Source of the DNA: CAWBLP01 sp963721065
GTDB lineage: Bacteria > Pseudomonadota > Alphaproteobacteria > Acetobacterales > Acetobacteraceae
Length of the DNA stretch: 64,000 nucleotides
Direction: 5' to 3'
Assembly: GCA_963721065.1 (NCBI GenBank)
Contig: CAVRHO010000001.1
Coordinates: 558,001-622,000 of the forward strand
Below are positions 7,187 through 15,817 of the stretch, piece after piece. A program made the translations under genes and the position numbers. Numbering within the stretch: the stretch's first letter is position 1; every line of letters begins with the position of its first letter. Under the pieces are notes generated by a model. That model saw only the letters and a list, made by a program, of their open reading frames with translations, was not told the DNA's origin and did no database searches.

Positions 7187-8101
7187 ATGAGACTGTCCCA
7201 GCCATTGTCGCAGTCACTCCTGTCCGGTCCCCGTCCGGCGCTGGAGCGTCATGCACTGGGCATGGTGCTGGCCCTGGCGGCGTATTCCCTGCTGGCCTGG
7301 CAGGATGCCACCGTGAAGTGGCTGGTCGCCACCGTGCCGGTCTGGCAGGTGCTGTTCGTGCGCAGCGCCATCCTGGTTGTCGGTTGCCTGGGTGTGGGCG
7401 GACGGCCCCTGTTGCGCCATGCCGCAACAACATCGGCCCGTGCCCTGTTGCTGCGTCGCGGTGCGGTCACCCTGGCGGCCTGGCTGTGCTATTTCACCGC
7501 GGCGCGCTTCCTGCCGCTCGGCCAGTTGGTGACCCTGTACTTCACCGCGCCCGTGATCGTCACCATCCTCGCCGCGCCGCTGCTGGGAGAGCGCGTGGGC
7601 AGGATCCGCTGGCTGGCTGTCGGCGCCGGATTCCTCGGCACCGTGCTGGCCGCCAACCCGGCCGGCCTGTCCCTGTCGCCGGCAACGGTCCTGGTGCTGC
7701 TGGCGGCTTGCCTGTGGGGCTACGGCGTGATCCTGACCCGGAAGATCGCCCGCCGCGAACCGTCGCTGGTGCAGATGTTCTTCAACAACTGCTTCTTCCT
7801 GGCGCTGACCGCGATCGGCTGCGCGCTGACCTGGCGGCCACCCGACGCCAACGACCTTGCCCTTCTGCTGCTGGTCGGGGTGCTCGGCGGCCTCGGCCAG
7901 TTCAGCCTGTTCGAGTCGGCGCAGCACGCGCCGGCATCGCTGACCGCGCCGCTGGAATATACCGCCCTGGTCTGGGCCTTCCTGCTGGGGTTCCTGGTCT
8001 GGGGCGACATCCCCGGCCCAGGCGTCTTCCTCGGTGCCGCGCTGATTCTCGCGGCCGGCCTGCTGCTGCTGCTGACGCAGCAAGCAAGTCGCAAATGTTG
8101 A
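7187..8101 (+). CDS. EamA/DMT-superfamily transporter
   Basis: This 304-residue integral membrane protein has about ten hydrophobic helices arranged as two EamA repeats (first from GMVLALAAYSLLAWQDATVKW, second from LVLLAACLWGYGVILTRKIARRE). The first repeat shows LRRGAVTLAAWLCYFTAARFL and the VTLYFTAPVIVTILAAPLLGERV motif typical of this drug/metabolite transporter family. The start at ATG 7187 gives a short basic N-terminus. It lies 50 bp after folE on the same strand and may belong to that operon, possibly exporting the pathway product, but this family is too broad to name a substrate. Confidence 0.88.
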   Translation: MRLSQPLSQSLLSGPRPALERHALGMVLALAAYSLLAWQDATVKWLVATVPVWQVLFVRSAILVVGCLGVGGRPLLRHAATTSARALLLRRGAVTLAAWLCYFTAARFLPLGQLVTLYFTAPVIVTILAAPLLGERVGRIRWLAVGAGFLGTVLAANPAGLSLSPATVLVLLAACLWGYGVILTRKIARREPSLVQMFFNNCFFLALTAIGCALTWRPPDANDLALLLLVGVLGGLGQFSLFESAQHAPASLTAPLEYTALVWAFLLGFLVWGDIPGPGVFLGAALILAAGLLLLLTQQASRKC

Positions 8102-8237
8102 TGGTGTTAACAGGACAACCTCGGTCCGGGTGGCTTCGCCCGGGCCTCAGGGATGTGCCGACGCAGCCGCCCGGCCACCGGGGCGGGGCAGGGCGCCGCA
8201 GTCGGAATCCCGGGTCTGAGCGGAGGAGACGACCGCC

Positions 8238-8753
8238 ATGCATCTGACCAGGCGTTCGCTGATCGGGACGTCACTGGCAGCCGCGCTGGGAGGGGCCGCG
8301 CGGGCGGCCAAACCATCGCTGCCCGCACCCAAGGGCCCGGTGATCCTGACCGTTTCCGGCAAGATCGGCGTCTTCAATGCCGATGATACGGCCGAGTTCG
8401 ATCGCGCCATGCTGGAGTCCTACGGTTCGTCCAGCTTCACCACCTGGACCCCCTGGTACAACAACCCGGTGACCTTCTCCGGCGTGCCGATGGCAAAGCT
8501 GATGGCGATCCTTCGGGCCAACGGCACCAGCGTGCTGGCAACCGCGCTCAACGACTACGAAACACGCCTTCCAATCAGTGATTTCAAGCGTTTCAACGTG
8601 CTTTTGGCGATCAAACGCAACGGAAAGTACATGCCGGTCAGCGACAAGGGGCCGCTGTTCATCGTCTATCCCTATGACAGCAATCCCGAGCTCAAGAGCC
8701 AGAAGTACTACAGCCGTTCAGCGTGGCAACTCGCCAGTCTCGAGGTGCTATGA
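8238..8753 (+). CDS. Exported molybdopterin-binding-like domain protein
   Basis: This 171-residue protein opens with MHLTRRSLIGTSLAAALGGAARA, a Tat-type leader (RR followed by a hydrophobic stretch and AxA). The remainder resembles the oxidoreductase molybdopterin-binding (SUOX/YedY-like) fold: VILTVSGKIG, a WTPWYNNPVTFSGVPMAKLM segment and KGPLFIVYPYDSNPELKSQ near the end. No cysteine is present in the mature protein, so the usual Mo-ligating Cys is absent and enzymatic activity is doubtful. A ligand-sensing role is more plausible. Its stop overlaps the start of the GGDEF-EAL gene (ATGA), suggesting that it is the periplasmic sensor partner of that protein. Confidence 0.78.
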   Translation: MHLTRRSLIGTSLAAALGGAARAAKPSLPAPKGPVILTVSGKIGVFNADDTAEFDRAMLESYGSSSFTTWTPWYNNPVTFSGVPMAKLMAILRANGTSVLATALNDYETRLPISDFKRFNVLLAIKRNGKYMPVSDKGPLFIVYPYDSNPELKSQKYYSRSAWQLASLEVL

Positions 8754-11242
8754 TTTGTCTGCTGCCGCGTCGCTGGCGTCACCTGACGCCAGGCGAACCA
8801 CTGAGCCCGGCCGCGCCACGTCGTTTCCGCCTGCTGTTTGTCGGCGTGACGACGTTCCTGGTGCTCGCGGCGCTGTACACGTCGGTGCTGATCGTGAAAC
8901 GACAGCAGACCCTCTACGAAGTGTCGCGCTACAATTCCAGTTGGCTGCTCAGCCAGGCTGCCGTGGAAGTGACCCGGCTCGAGGTGATGATCGCGTCCTC
9001 CATGGTGCCGGGCTCGCATGTCGGACCGGCCCAGGTCCAGTTGTGGATGGAGATCGTCGAGAACCGGCTGCAGGTGGTGAACAGCGGCGAGGTGCATGAC
9101 TACCTGACATCTGCGCCGGAACAGGAGGCAATCGCCAGGGATTTCCGCGAAACGATTGCCGCGGTGAAGCCGCTGGTCGCCACGCTGAACCAGCCCGGAC
9201 ATGCGCTGCTGGCGCTGAAGCGCCTCAATCGGCTGAACCCCGAGCTGGTTCACCTTTCGTCCGCCGCCTATCGCCGCAGCGGTGAACTCGCTTCCAACGA
9301 CCTGACCCAGCTCAGCCACCTGCACTGGATCTTTTCCGGCGTGCTGCTGGCGCTGATCGGCTGCAGCCTCGGGCTGGTCCTGGTACTGTCCTGGCACAAC
9401 CGGCTGCTGAGCGACGCCCATAACGAGGTGAACGGCCTGGTCACGGATCTGACCAGCACAAGCCAGGAACTGTCCGAAGCCAATCAGCGGGCGCACCAGG
9501 CCATGGAGGAGGTGCAACTGCAGAACCAGATCCTGAAGGCGCGCGATCTGGAACTGCACACCCAGAACGCGCGGTTCGATGCGGCGCTGAACAACATGTC
9601 GCAGGCCCTGTGCATGGTGGACGCGAACCAGCGCCTGATCGTCTGCAACGTGCGGTTCCTGGAGCTGTTCGGCCTGACCTGCGGCGTGGTCCAGGCGGGC
9701 CGGCGGGTGGCCGACGTGTTCCGCGCCATGTCCGCCACCGGTCGCTACGATCCCGACCTGATCGAGGCCGTGCGTGTCGAACAGCAGGCGCTGGTCTTTG
9801 CCCATAAGCCGGGCCGCTTCCTGCAGGAGGTCGAGGGCGGGGCGGCGCTGGCCGTGTCGCATCAGCCGATGACCGGCGGCGGCTGGGTCGCGACCTATGA
9901 GGACGTGACGGAGCGTCGCCACGCCGAAGCGCGGATCCGCTTCATGGCGCATCATGACGCGCTGACCAGCCTGCCGAACCGCGTGCTGTTCCACGACCGG
10001 ATGGAGGAGATCCTGCGGTTGCCTCCACGCCGCGGCGAGCGACTGGCGGTGCTGTGCCTCGATCTGGATTATTTCAAGAACGTCAATGACGCGCTGGGTC
10101 ACCCGGTGGGCGATGCCCTGCTGGAAGCCGTGGCGGCCCGCCTGCGTGACTGCGTCCGGCCCGAGGACCTGGTGGCCCGCATCGGCGGCGACGAGTTCGC
10201 CATTCTGCAGTCATCGCCGGATCACCCGGTGCAGGCTGAAGCGCTGGCGCAACGGATCGTGGAGACGCTGTGCGAACCCTTCGACATCGACGGCCAGCGG
10301 GCGATCGTGGGTGTCAGCATCGGCATCGCCGTCGCGTCCGACCGCAATACCAGCGCCGACCTGATGTTGCGGAACGCGGATATGGCCCTGTACCGTGCCA
10401 AGGCGGACGGGCGCAGCCGCTACCGTTTCTTCGAAGCGGAGATGGACGCGCAGATGCAGGCGCGGCGGGCGATCGAGCTCGATCTGCGTGAGGCCATGGT
10501 GCGCGACGAGCTGGAGGTGTGGTACCAGCCCATCTTCGACCTGGTCGAGAACCGGGTCAGAGGCTACGAGGCCCTGCTGCGCTGGCAACACCACGAGCTG
10601 GGCATGATCCCGCCGGCGCAGTTCATTCCCCTGGCCGAGGAGCTGGGACTGATCACCTCGATCGGTCAGTGGGTACTGCAGCGGGCGACACAGGACGCCG
10701 CGAGCTGGCCCGATGGACGAAAGGTGGCGGTGAACCTGTCGCCGATGCAGATCAAGAGCCCTCACCTCATCGAGGCGGTCGAGGATGCGCTGGAACGCTC
10801 GCATCTTGCTGCTGACCGGCTTGAACTGGAGATCACCGAATCGGCGCTGCTGCAGGACAACGAAACCGTGCTGGCGACCCTGCACCGGCTGCGGGCGCTG
10901 GGACTGCGCACCGTGCTGGACGACTTCGGGACCGGTTACTCGTCTTTGAGCTATCTGCGGAGTTTCCCGTTCGACAAGCTGAAAATCGATCAGAGTTTCG
11001 TGCGGGAAATGGCGACTCGTCCCGATTGCCGAGCGATCGTCAACTCGGTGGCGGATTTGGCGAAGCAACTGGGGATTACGACGACCGCGGAGGGCGTGGA
11101 GACAGCCGAACAGTTGGAGCAGGTGCGCGCGGCGGGATGTTGCGAGGCTCAGGGGTATTACTTCGACGGTCCGCGGCCGGCGGCGACGCTGCAGGCGTGG
11201 TATGCGCCGGAAAAGCGGGGGTTGCTGATCGCGGCCGACTGA
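8750..11242 (+). CDS. Membrane GGDEF-EAL cyclic-di-GMP protein
   Basis: The protein has 830 residues. Two transmembrane helices (about residues 24-48 and 195-222) enclose a periplasmic sensor region of about 150 residues. A PAS-like segment follows (NARFDAALNNMSQALCMVD), then a GGDEF domain with intact GGDEF at residues 479-483, then an EAL domain with YEALLRWQHHELG (EAL at about 607-609), DDFGTGYSSLSYL and the late TTAEGVET motif. Both the diguanylate cyclase and the phosphodiesterase active sites look intact. It starts with ATGA overlap on the exported molybdopterin-domain gene, so the two are co-translated and the small protein is a plausible periplasmic input. The start at ATG 8750 gives a short cytoplasmic N-terminus before the first helix. 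Confidence 0.93.
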   Translation: MICLLPRRWRHLTPGEPLSPAAPRRFRLLFVGVTTFLVLAALYTSVLIVKRQQTLYEVSRYNSSWLLSQAAVEVTRLEVMIASSMVPGSHVGPAQVQLWMEIVENRLQVVNSGEVHDYLTSAPEQEAIARDFRETIAAVKPLVATLNQPGHALLALKRLNRLNPELVHLSSAAYRRSGELASNDLTQLSHLHWIFSGVLLALIGCSLGLVLVLSWHNRLLSDAHNEVNGLVTDLTSTSQELSEANQRAHQAMEEVQLQNQILKARDLELHTQNARFDAALNNMSQALCMVDANQRLIVCNVRFLELFGLTCGVVQAGRRVADVFRAMSATGRYDPDLIEAVRVEQQALVFAHKPGRFLQEVEGGAALAVSHQPMTGGGWVATYEDVTERRHAEARIRFMAHHDALTSLPNRVLFHDRMEEILRLPPRRGERLAVLCLDLDYFKNVNDALGHPVGDALLEAVAARLRDCVRPEDLVARIGGDEFAILQSSPDHPVQAEALAQRIVETLCEPFDIDGQRAIVGVSIGIAVASDRNTSADLMLRNADMALYRAKADGRSRYRFFEAEMDAQMQARRAIELDLREAMVRDELEVWYQPIFDLVENRVRGYEALLRWQHHELGMIPPAQFIPLAEELGLITSIGQWVLQRATQDAASWPDGRKVAVNLSPMQIKSPHLIEAVEDALERSHLAADRLELEITESALLQDNETVLATLHRLRALGLRTVLDDFGTGYSSLSYLRSFPFDKLKIDQSFVREMATRPDCRAIVNSVADLAKQLGITTTAEGVETAEQLEQVRAAGCCEAQGYYFDGPRPAATLQAWYAPEKRGLLIAAD

Positions 11243-11499
11243 GCGGCTGACCGGCCCCGCGCATGGCATTCGGTGGCGGGTGCGCCATGGCGAAGGCATG
11301 GGCGCGCTACGCCGAAGACATCAGGTGCCGCTTGCTTGTTCGTGCCCGGGTGCGTCGATGCGTTTCGCGTCGGGAAAATCGCGGGTGGGCGGAGCTTTAC
11401 CTGCCGGGACGTGATACGCTGCAGCCGTGAGATCGATTCGTTGCCATCGGAACTCTGGCTCACCAGGTCGGTCCGGCAGTCGCCGGACCGGGCCGGTGC

Positions 11500-12644
11500 A
11501 TGCATGTTGGCGAAGCGATCGGGATTGAACCGCCGAACATGATGTTGATCCTGGGTTGCGGACGGTCGGCGAACAAGACCGCTGAAGGGCGTGGTTGTCC
11601 TTCAGGCGCGGTCCATTCGTGGTCTCGTGTTCCAATTGCCTGGAGCCTGGCACTGATCGTACCGGGGCTTCTGGTTGTGCCCGGGGCAGCATGGGGCGCG
11701 ACCATCGAGGCGGGGCCTGGAACCAGGTATCCCCGGCCATCGGCAGCGATCGCCGCCGCACATGCCGGCGACACGGGTACTGATCGCACCGGGCCGGTAT
11801 TTCGACTGCGCCATCGTTCGTCGCGACGACCTGACCATTGCCGGCAGTGGTCCTGACGGGGCCACGGTGATGACCGACCGGACCTGCGCCGGCAAGGCGA
11901 TCCTGGTCATCAACGCCAACAATGTGACGGTTCGCAACCTGACGCTGATGCGTGCCCGGGTGCCGGACGGGAACGGCGCCGGAATCCGGGCCGAAGGCGG
12001 CAACCTGGTCGTCGATCATGTTCGTTTCATCAACAACCAGGATGGCATTCTCGCGGCGTCGCGCCGGGATGCGACGCTGGTTGTGCGCGACAGCATGTTC
12101 GAGCGCAATGGCACCTGCGATCCGCGCTGCGGCCACGGCATCGATGCCGGCCGCCTGGAAGGGCTGAGCGTCTCGCATTCGGTATTCCGCCAGCCGCGTG
12201 GGGGCGATCACGTGTATTCCGGCGCGTTGTCCACGAAGCTGATCGGCAATCGCTTCGCCGATGAGGGCAGCGCCACCGGGAAACCTCTGGTGTTCGTGCA
12301 TGACAGTGCGCTGACCCTGCAGGACAATACCGTCGTGCTGGGGGCGCGGCGGATCGGAACGCCCCGGGGCAGTGCTTGCGACCGGCCATGCCGCCAGGAT
12401 CGTGGTGCGCGGCAACCGCCTGCAAGAGCCGGACGGCTCGGCCGTGCCGCTGTTGCGCAACTGGACCGGGCAGACGGCCGAGGTCCTGGATAACAGCGTT
12501 CCGGCCGGTTCGTCAGCGGTCTCGGATTCGGGGTCGCTCTACCATCGTTTGCGCGCCGGCCTGGCGTCCCTGCGCGACCGGCTGCACGCCATGGCGGGGC
12601 GCGCCAAACGGGCGGTGGGCGCGGTGATCCACCGGTTGCACTAA
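11500..12644 (+). pseudogene. Right-handed beta-helix exported protein, frameshifted paralog
   Basis: Three successive frames together encode a protein closely similar to the intact gene at 12921-13868: a signal-peptide-like stretch ending VVPGAAWGA, then IEAGPGTRYPRPSAAIAAAH, APGRYFDCAIVRRDDLTIAGSG, GNGAGIRAEGGNLVVDHVRF and INNQDGILAAS. The first break is at about 11775-11777 (one extra G in ACACGGGTA), the second near 12340-12355. The final frame, from about GTG 12372, gives VLATGHAARIVVRGNRL and a Lys/Arg-rich tail that the paralog lacks. The exact start is uncertain because the 5' region has diverged. Beta-helix repeats often bind or cleave polysaccharides, but no catalytic residues can be assigned here. 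Confidence 0.65.
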
Positions 12645-12740
12645 CGCCAGCCGGCATTTCGCTTGGTGCACGGGCGGCGGGCATTCAGCGTCATGGCCGG
12701 CCATTTTACCGCGTTCGCTGTTGCCGTCAGTAAAGTCGCG

Positions 12741-12769
12741 CGTGGCGGGCCTGCGCCCGCCACGACGGT
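12741..12769. repeat. Half-unit of palindromic repeat family B
   Basis: GCGTGGCGGGCCTGCGCCCGCCACGAC matches one arm of the large inverted repeat at 55425-55577 and is itself a short palindrome. It lies in the 276-bp gap between the two convergent beta-helix genes, where it could serve as a stem-loop terminator. I saw nothing else in this gap. Confidence 0.5.
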
Positions 12770-12920
12770 TGGGCCAGCGGTCGGGAGTCGGTGATCACAC
12801 GGGCTGGCATAACTCCGGCAGACACGACGGCCGAACAGCCGATCGTCGGTCGAACGCCTCGCCGGCTGGGATGGCGGCACATGTTGCGGGCGGACCTGTG
12901 CCCCCTGGCGGAAGCAGGAT

Positions 12921-13868
12921 CTACTCGACCGTGCCGTCGCCCTTCAACGGCTTCACGCGGCCCGACAGCTTGTTCCCTTTGAGAATGGCCTTCGTCGCGG
13001 TCACGTTGACCACGAAGGTGGTCGTGTAGTTTCCATCGTTGCGGAAGGTGTTGTTCTCGATCAGGATCTCCGGCGTCGGCTGGGTCACGCCTTCCTCGCC
13101 GATGCTGATGGCCCGGCTGTGGTTTTCCGCCTTGGGGCCTTTCTCGATGACGTTGTCGCGCACGATCAGTGCGCCGCCATTGGGCGCATCGATCTCATAG
13201 CTGGCGGTCCCGTTGGGGCCGTCGGAGATGTGGCAGCCGATCACCTCGGTCCGGGCCGCGCGCGACTTGATGTGATGGGCTGTTCGCGTGTCGGTGAAGG
13301 TCGAGTCCAGGACACGCAGCAATTTCACATGGTTGATGTAGATGCCGTGTGCGCAGTGAGGATTGCACGCACCGTTACGTTCGAATGTGCTGTTGCGGAT
13401 GATGATCGTTTCGGTCGGATCGGATGCGGCCAGAATGCCGTCCTGGTTGTTGATGAAACGTACATGATCGACCGTGAGATTATGTCCCTCGGCGCGGATG
13501 CCGGCGCCGTTGCCGTCGCGCACACGGGCACGCTGCAAGGTCAGGTTGCGAATCGTGACGTCATGGCCATCGACCACAAGGATGGCTTTGCCGCCACACG
13601 TCGTGTCGGTGAGAATCACTCCGGGACCGCTGCCGGCAACGGTAAGATCGTTCTTCCGCACGAACGCACAATCGTAATAGGTGCCCGGCGCGATCAGCAC
13701 GGTGTCGCCCTCATGCGCCGCCTTGATGGCCGCGGACGGCTTCGCATACGTCTTGCCGGGCCCGACTTCGAGTGTTGCGGCTGCGGAAACCGCGACCGGG
13801 GTCAATGCCGCTGCCAGCACGACGACGGCGAGACGGCGGCAGAAGCCACGAAGAGTGCGATTCGTCAT
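12921..13868 (-). CDS. Secreted right-handed parallel beta-helix protein
   Basis: The protein has 315 residues. An N-terminal signal peptide (basic MTNRTLRGFCRR, a hydrophobic core, cleavage near AVSAAA) is followed by a motif seen in both paralogs, LEVGPGKTYAKPSAAIKAAH and TVLIAPGTYYDCAF. Regularly spaced beta-helix rungs follow, such as DVTIRNLTLQRARV, NLTVDHVRFINNQDGI and ETIIIRNSTFERNG, each about 20-25 residues and rich in Asn/Ile/Val. Conserved Cys pairs (YDCAF, DTTCGG, ACNPHCAHG) may form disulfides in the periplasm or outside the cell. The family includes polysaccharide-binding or polysaccharide-processing proteins; a precise role cannot be assigned. It is convergent with its broken paralog. 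Confidence 0.82.
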   Translation of the reverse strand: MTNRTLRGFCRRLAVVVLAAALTPVAVSAAATLEVGPGKTYAKPSAAIKAAHEGDTVLIAPGTYYDCAFVRKNDLTVAGSGPGVILTDTTCGGKAILVVDGHDVTIRNLTLQRARVRDGNGAGIRAEGHNLTVDHVRFINNQDGILAASDPTETIIIRNSTFERNGACNPHCAHGIYINHVKLLRVLDSTFTDTRTAHHIKSRAARTEVIGCHISDGPNGTASYEIDAPNGGALIVRDNVIEKGPKAENHSRAISIGEEGVTQPTPEILIENNTFRNDGNYTTTFVVNVTATKAILKGNKLSGRVKPLKGDGTVE

Positions 13869-14053
13869 TTATGTGCAGTCCCTAACGTCGCTGCGACCTT
13901 AAACCTGACTGCGGCGTGCTGGCCAGTCGCTTCCGCCAATGTTCCTCATTGGCACAAACCATCATCCCGCGGCGGTGGCGCAGGCATTCGGCGGGGCGGT
14001 GCGGCGTTCGACCAGCGGCGTGATGGGTCCTCGACGAAACCTGTTCTGCCGGG

Positions 14054-14812
14054 TCAGTGACCCGGCTTGTGGGCGGTGCAGGGGGACCCGGGGCCGGACG
14101 GTGGCTTTCTTGCCGCGATCGCGACGAACGCCGCCCCGGCCGTGGTGATCGCGCCAAGGCGCGCATCGTACGGCGCCATCACGCGCGCCGCCGCCGTCCA
14201 GGGAGGGAAAAAGATCGCACCGCGCGTGCTGTCGGGGACCAGGCCCGCGCGGCGGATGATCCCTTCCAACGTCCCGGCCGTCCGGAAATGCGCCGAACGC
14301 CACAACGCTGCGCCGAACCAGCCGCGGATGCGCCGGCGGGCGGCCCACACACTCCATTTGTTGAGATCGCCGATGATCAGCCGACCGCCCGGCCGCAGCA
14401 CCCGCGCCATCTCCCGGATCGCCGCATCGGCATCCGCAACGAAGGCCAGCATGGTGATGCAGGTGACCAGGTCGAAGCTGTGAGCCGGGAACGGCAGCGC
14501 CTGGACCTGCGCCACCGCCAGGTCCAGGCGGCTGCCATTGCCGCTGGCAAGCGTGCGGGCGCGCGCCACCATCCGCGGATCCACGTCGCAGCCGGCCACC
14601 CGCGACGCGCCGGCATGCGCGAGCGCCAGTGCGAGCGTACCGTCCCCGCAGCCCACATCCAGCGCCCGCCGCCCATGCAGCGGGCCGGCCAGTTGGAAGA
14701 TCAGCGCATGCTCCAGCGCCTCGGTGATGTCACCCAGCGAGGAGACCCGCCACGCGGCATAGACGTCCGGCCCGAACCGGCCGGCGTGATCCGCGCCGTC
14801 CGTTCCCTGCAT
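14054..14812 (-). CDS. Class I SAM-dependent methyltransferase
   Basis: The protein has 252 residues. The SAM-binding core is clear: RALDVGCGDGTLALALA (motif I), VAGCDVDPRMVARAR (motif II), FDLVTCITMLAFVADADAAI (motif III/IV) and MARVLRPGGRLIIGDLN (post-III). This is the UbiE/methyltransferase-11 type, and the substrate is unknown. Its ATG lies two bases downstream of the stop of the small DUF77-type gene, and that gene follows the 169-residue hypothetical gene by 23 bp, so the three form one operon. The C-terminal region is Pro/Gly-rich and divergent. Confidence 0.85.
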   Translation of the reverse strand: MQGTDGADHAGRFGPDVYAAWRVSSLGDITEALEHALIFQLAGPLHGRRALDVGCGDGTLALALAHAGASRVAGCDVDPRMVARARTLASGNGSRLDLAVAQVQALPFPAHSFDLVTCITMLAFVADADAAIREMARVLRPGGRLIIGDLNKWSVWAARRRIRGWFGAALWRSAHFRTAGTLEGIIRRAGLVPDSTRGAIFFPPWTAAARVMAPYDARLGAITTAGAAFVAIAARKPPSGPGSPCTAHKPGH

Positions 14813-14814
14813 GG

Positions 14815-15063
14815 TCAGTCGGGAATCGGGCAGGCGTTGGACAGGGTCACCGTCATCACGACATGCCCGGTCCCGGCCGCCCGCCCGAACGCGTCTTCCA
14901 GGGCCGCGAAGATCGCCGCTGCATCGCCGACGACATAGGTGCTCATCGGCCCTGATTCCGCGTGCAGACCCTTGTCGCGCAGGGCCTGCTGCACCGCCTC
15001 CACCGCCGGGGTGAGGCGTTGCTGGCGCAGCGGGTAGATCGCGATTTGCGCGCTGGCCGTCAT
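14815..15063 (-). CDS. MTH1187/YkoF-like thiamine-binding family protein
   Basis: This 82-residue single-domain protein reads SAQIAIYPLRQQRLTPAVEA then GLHAESGPMSTYVVGD, the pattern of the small ferredoxin-fold MTH1187 (DUF77) family. Members of that family bind thiamine or related small molecules as oligomers, and a number are encoded next to transporters or other metabolic genes. It is the middle gene of a tight three-gene operon. A binding or regulatory role is likely, but the ligand is not readable from sequence. Confidence 0.75.
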   Translation of the reverse strand: MTASAQIAIYPLRQQRLTPAVEAVQQALRDKGLHAESGPMSTYVVGDAAAIFAALEDAFGRAAGTGHVVMTVTLSNACPIPD

Positions 15064-15086
15064 GGCCGGGTCTCCGTGCCGGACGT

Positions 15087-15596
15087 TCAGCTTGCGCCGG
15101 TGCCGCGCAGCACCTTCTGCGCCAGGGCGAGCAGGTGCCGCTCGACCATTTCGCCCGTGATCCCGTCGATCGGGGCGCGGTCGATCACGCCGACATGCCC
15201 GCCCAGGAACGGAAGGATCGAGTTCTCGTGTACCAGAACCGTGTCGATGGTCGGATCGGCGATGAACGACAGCGCAGGCGTTACCACGGGGAAACCGTGC
15301 GTCTCGGGATCCGTGAGTACGCGGAACTCGAAGGCGATGCTGGAGGGAATGATCCTGCCGTCCGGTGCGACATGGCGTTCCGCCACCACGACGCCCGATT
15401 GCAGGTTGTGGTCGTGCATCAGCGCATGCAGCCGGGCCATCACCGGATGGATCACGGTCTTGCAGCGCTCGTGAAAGGCGCGGTCGAACTCCTGCTCGCC
15501 CAGGGCGCGTTCCGCCCTGCTGCTGGCCCGCTTCAGGAACTCACGGTCGTGTTGTTCCAGCAGTTGCCTGAACTGCCGCTCGGTTTCTTCCCGCAT
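15087..15596 (-). CDS. Hypothetical protein, first gene of a three-gene operon
   Basis: This 169-residue soluble protein shows no family I can name. The N-terminal half is helical and charged (REETERQFRQLLEQHDREFL). The C-terminal half contains VVVAERHVAPDGRIIPSS and NSILPFLGGHVGVIDRAP, a mixed alpha/beta pattern with several conserved-looking His and Asp residues (HDHN, HENS). There is no signal peptide or membrane helix. It is followed at 23 bp by the MTH1187-like gene and then a methyltransferase, so it probably works with them. Confidence 0.65.
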   Translation of the reverse strand: MREETERQFRQLLEQHDREFLKRASSRAERALGEQEFDRAFHERCKTVIHPVMARLHALMHDHNLQSGVVVAERHVAPDGRIIPSSIAFEFRVLTDPETHGFPVVTPALSFIADPTIDTVLVHENSILPFLGGHVGVIDRAPIDGITGEMVERHLLALAQKVLRGTGAS

Positions 15597-15817
15597 CGTG
15601 GTGCCCCATGATGGTGTTGGCGGCGCCTGGCCGGTCGCCGAGCTGCGGCGCCTGAGCCATCAGAATGGGCATGCAGCGGCGCAGATTGCATTGACATGAA
15701 TCAAAGCAGCCGAAGCGGCGCGCGCTGGAGCAACCGCGCCGTGGGACGTTGCGTGCCGGGCCCGAGGCTGCATCGCCCGGGACTCAAGGCCCGGGCGATG
15801 GTCGGCTTCCGCGCCGA

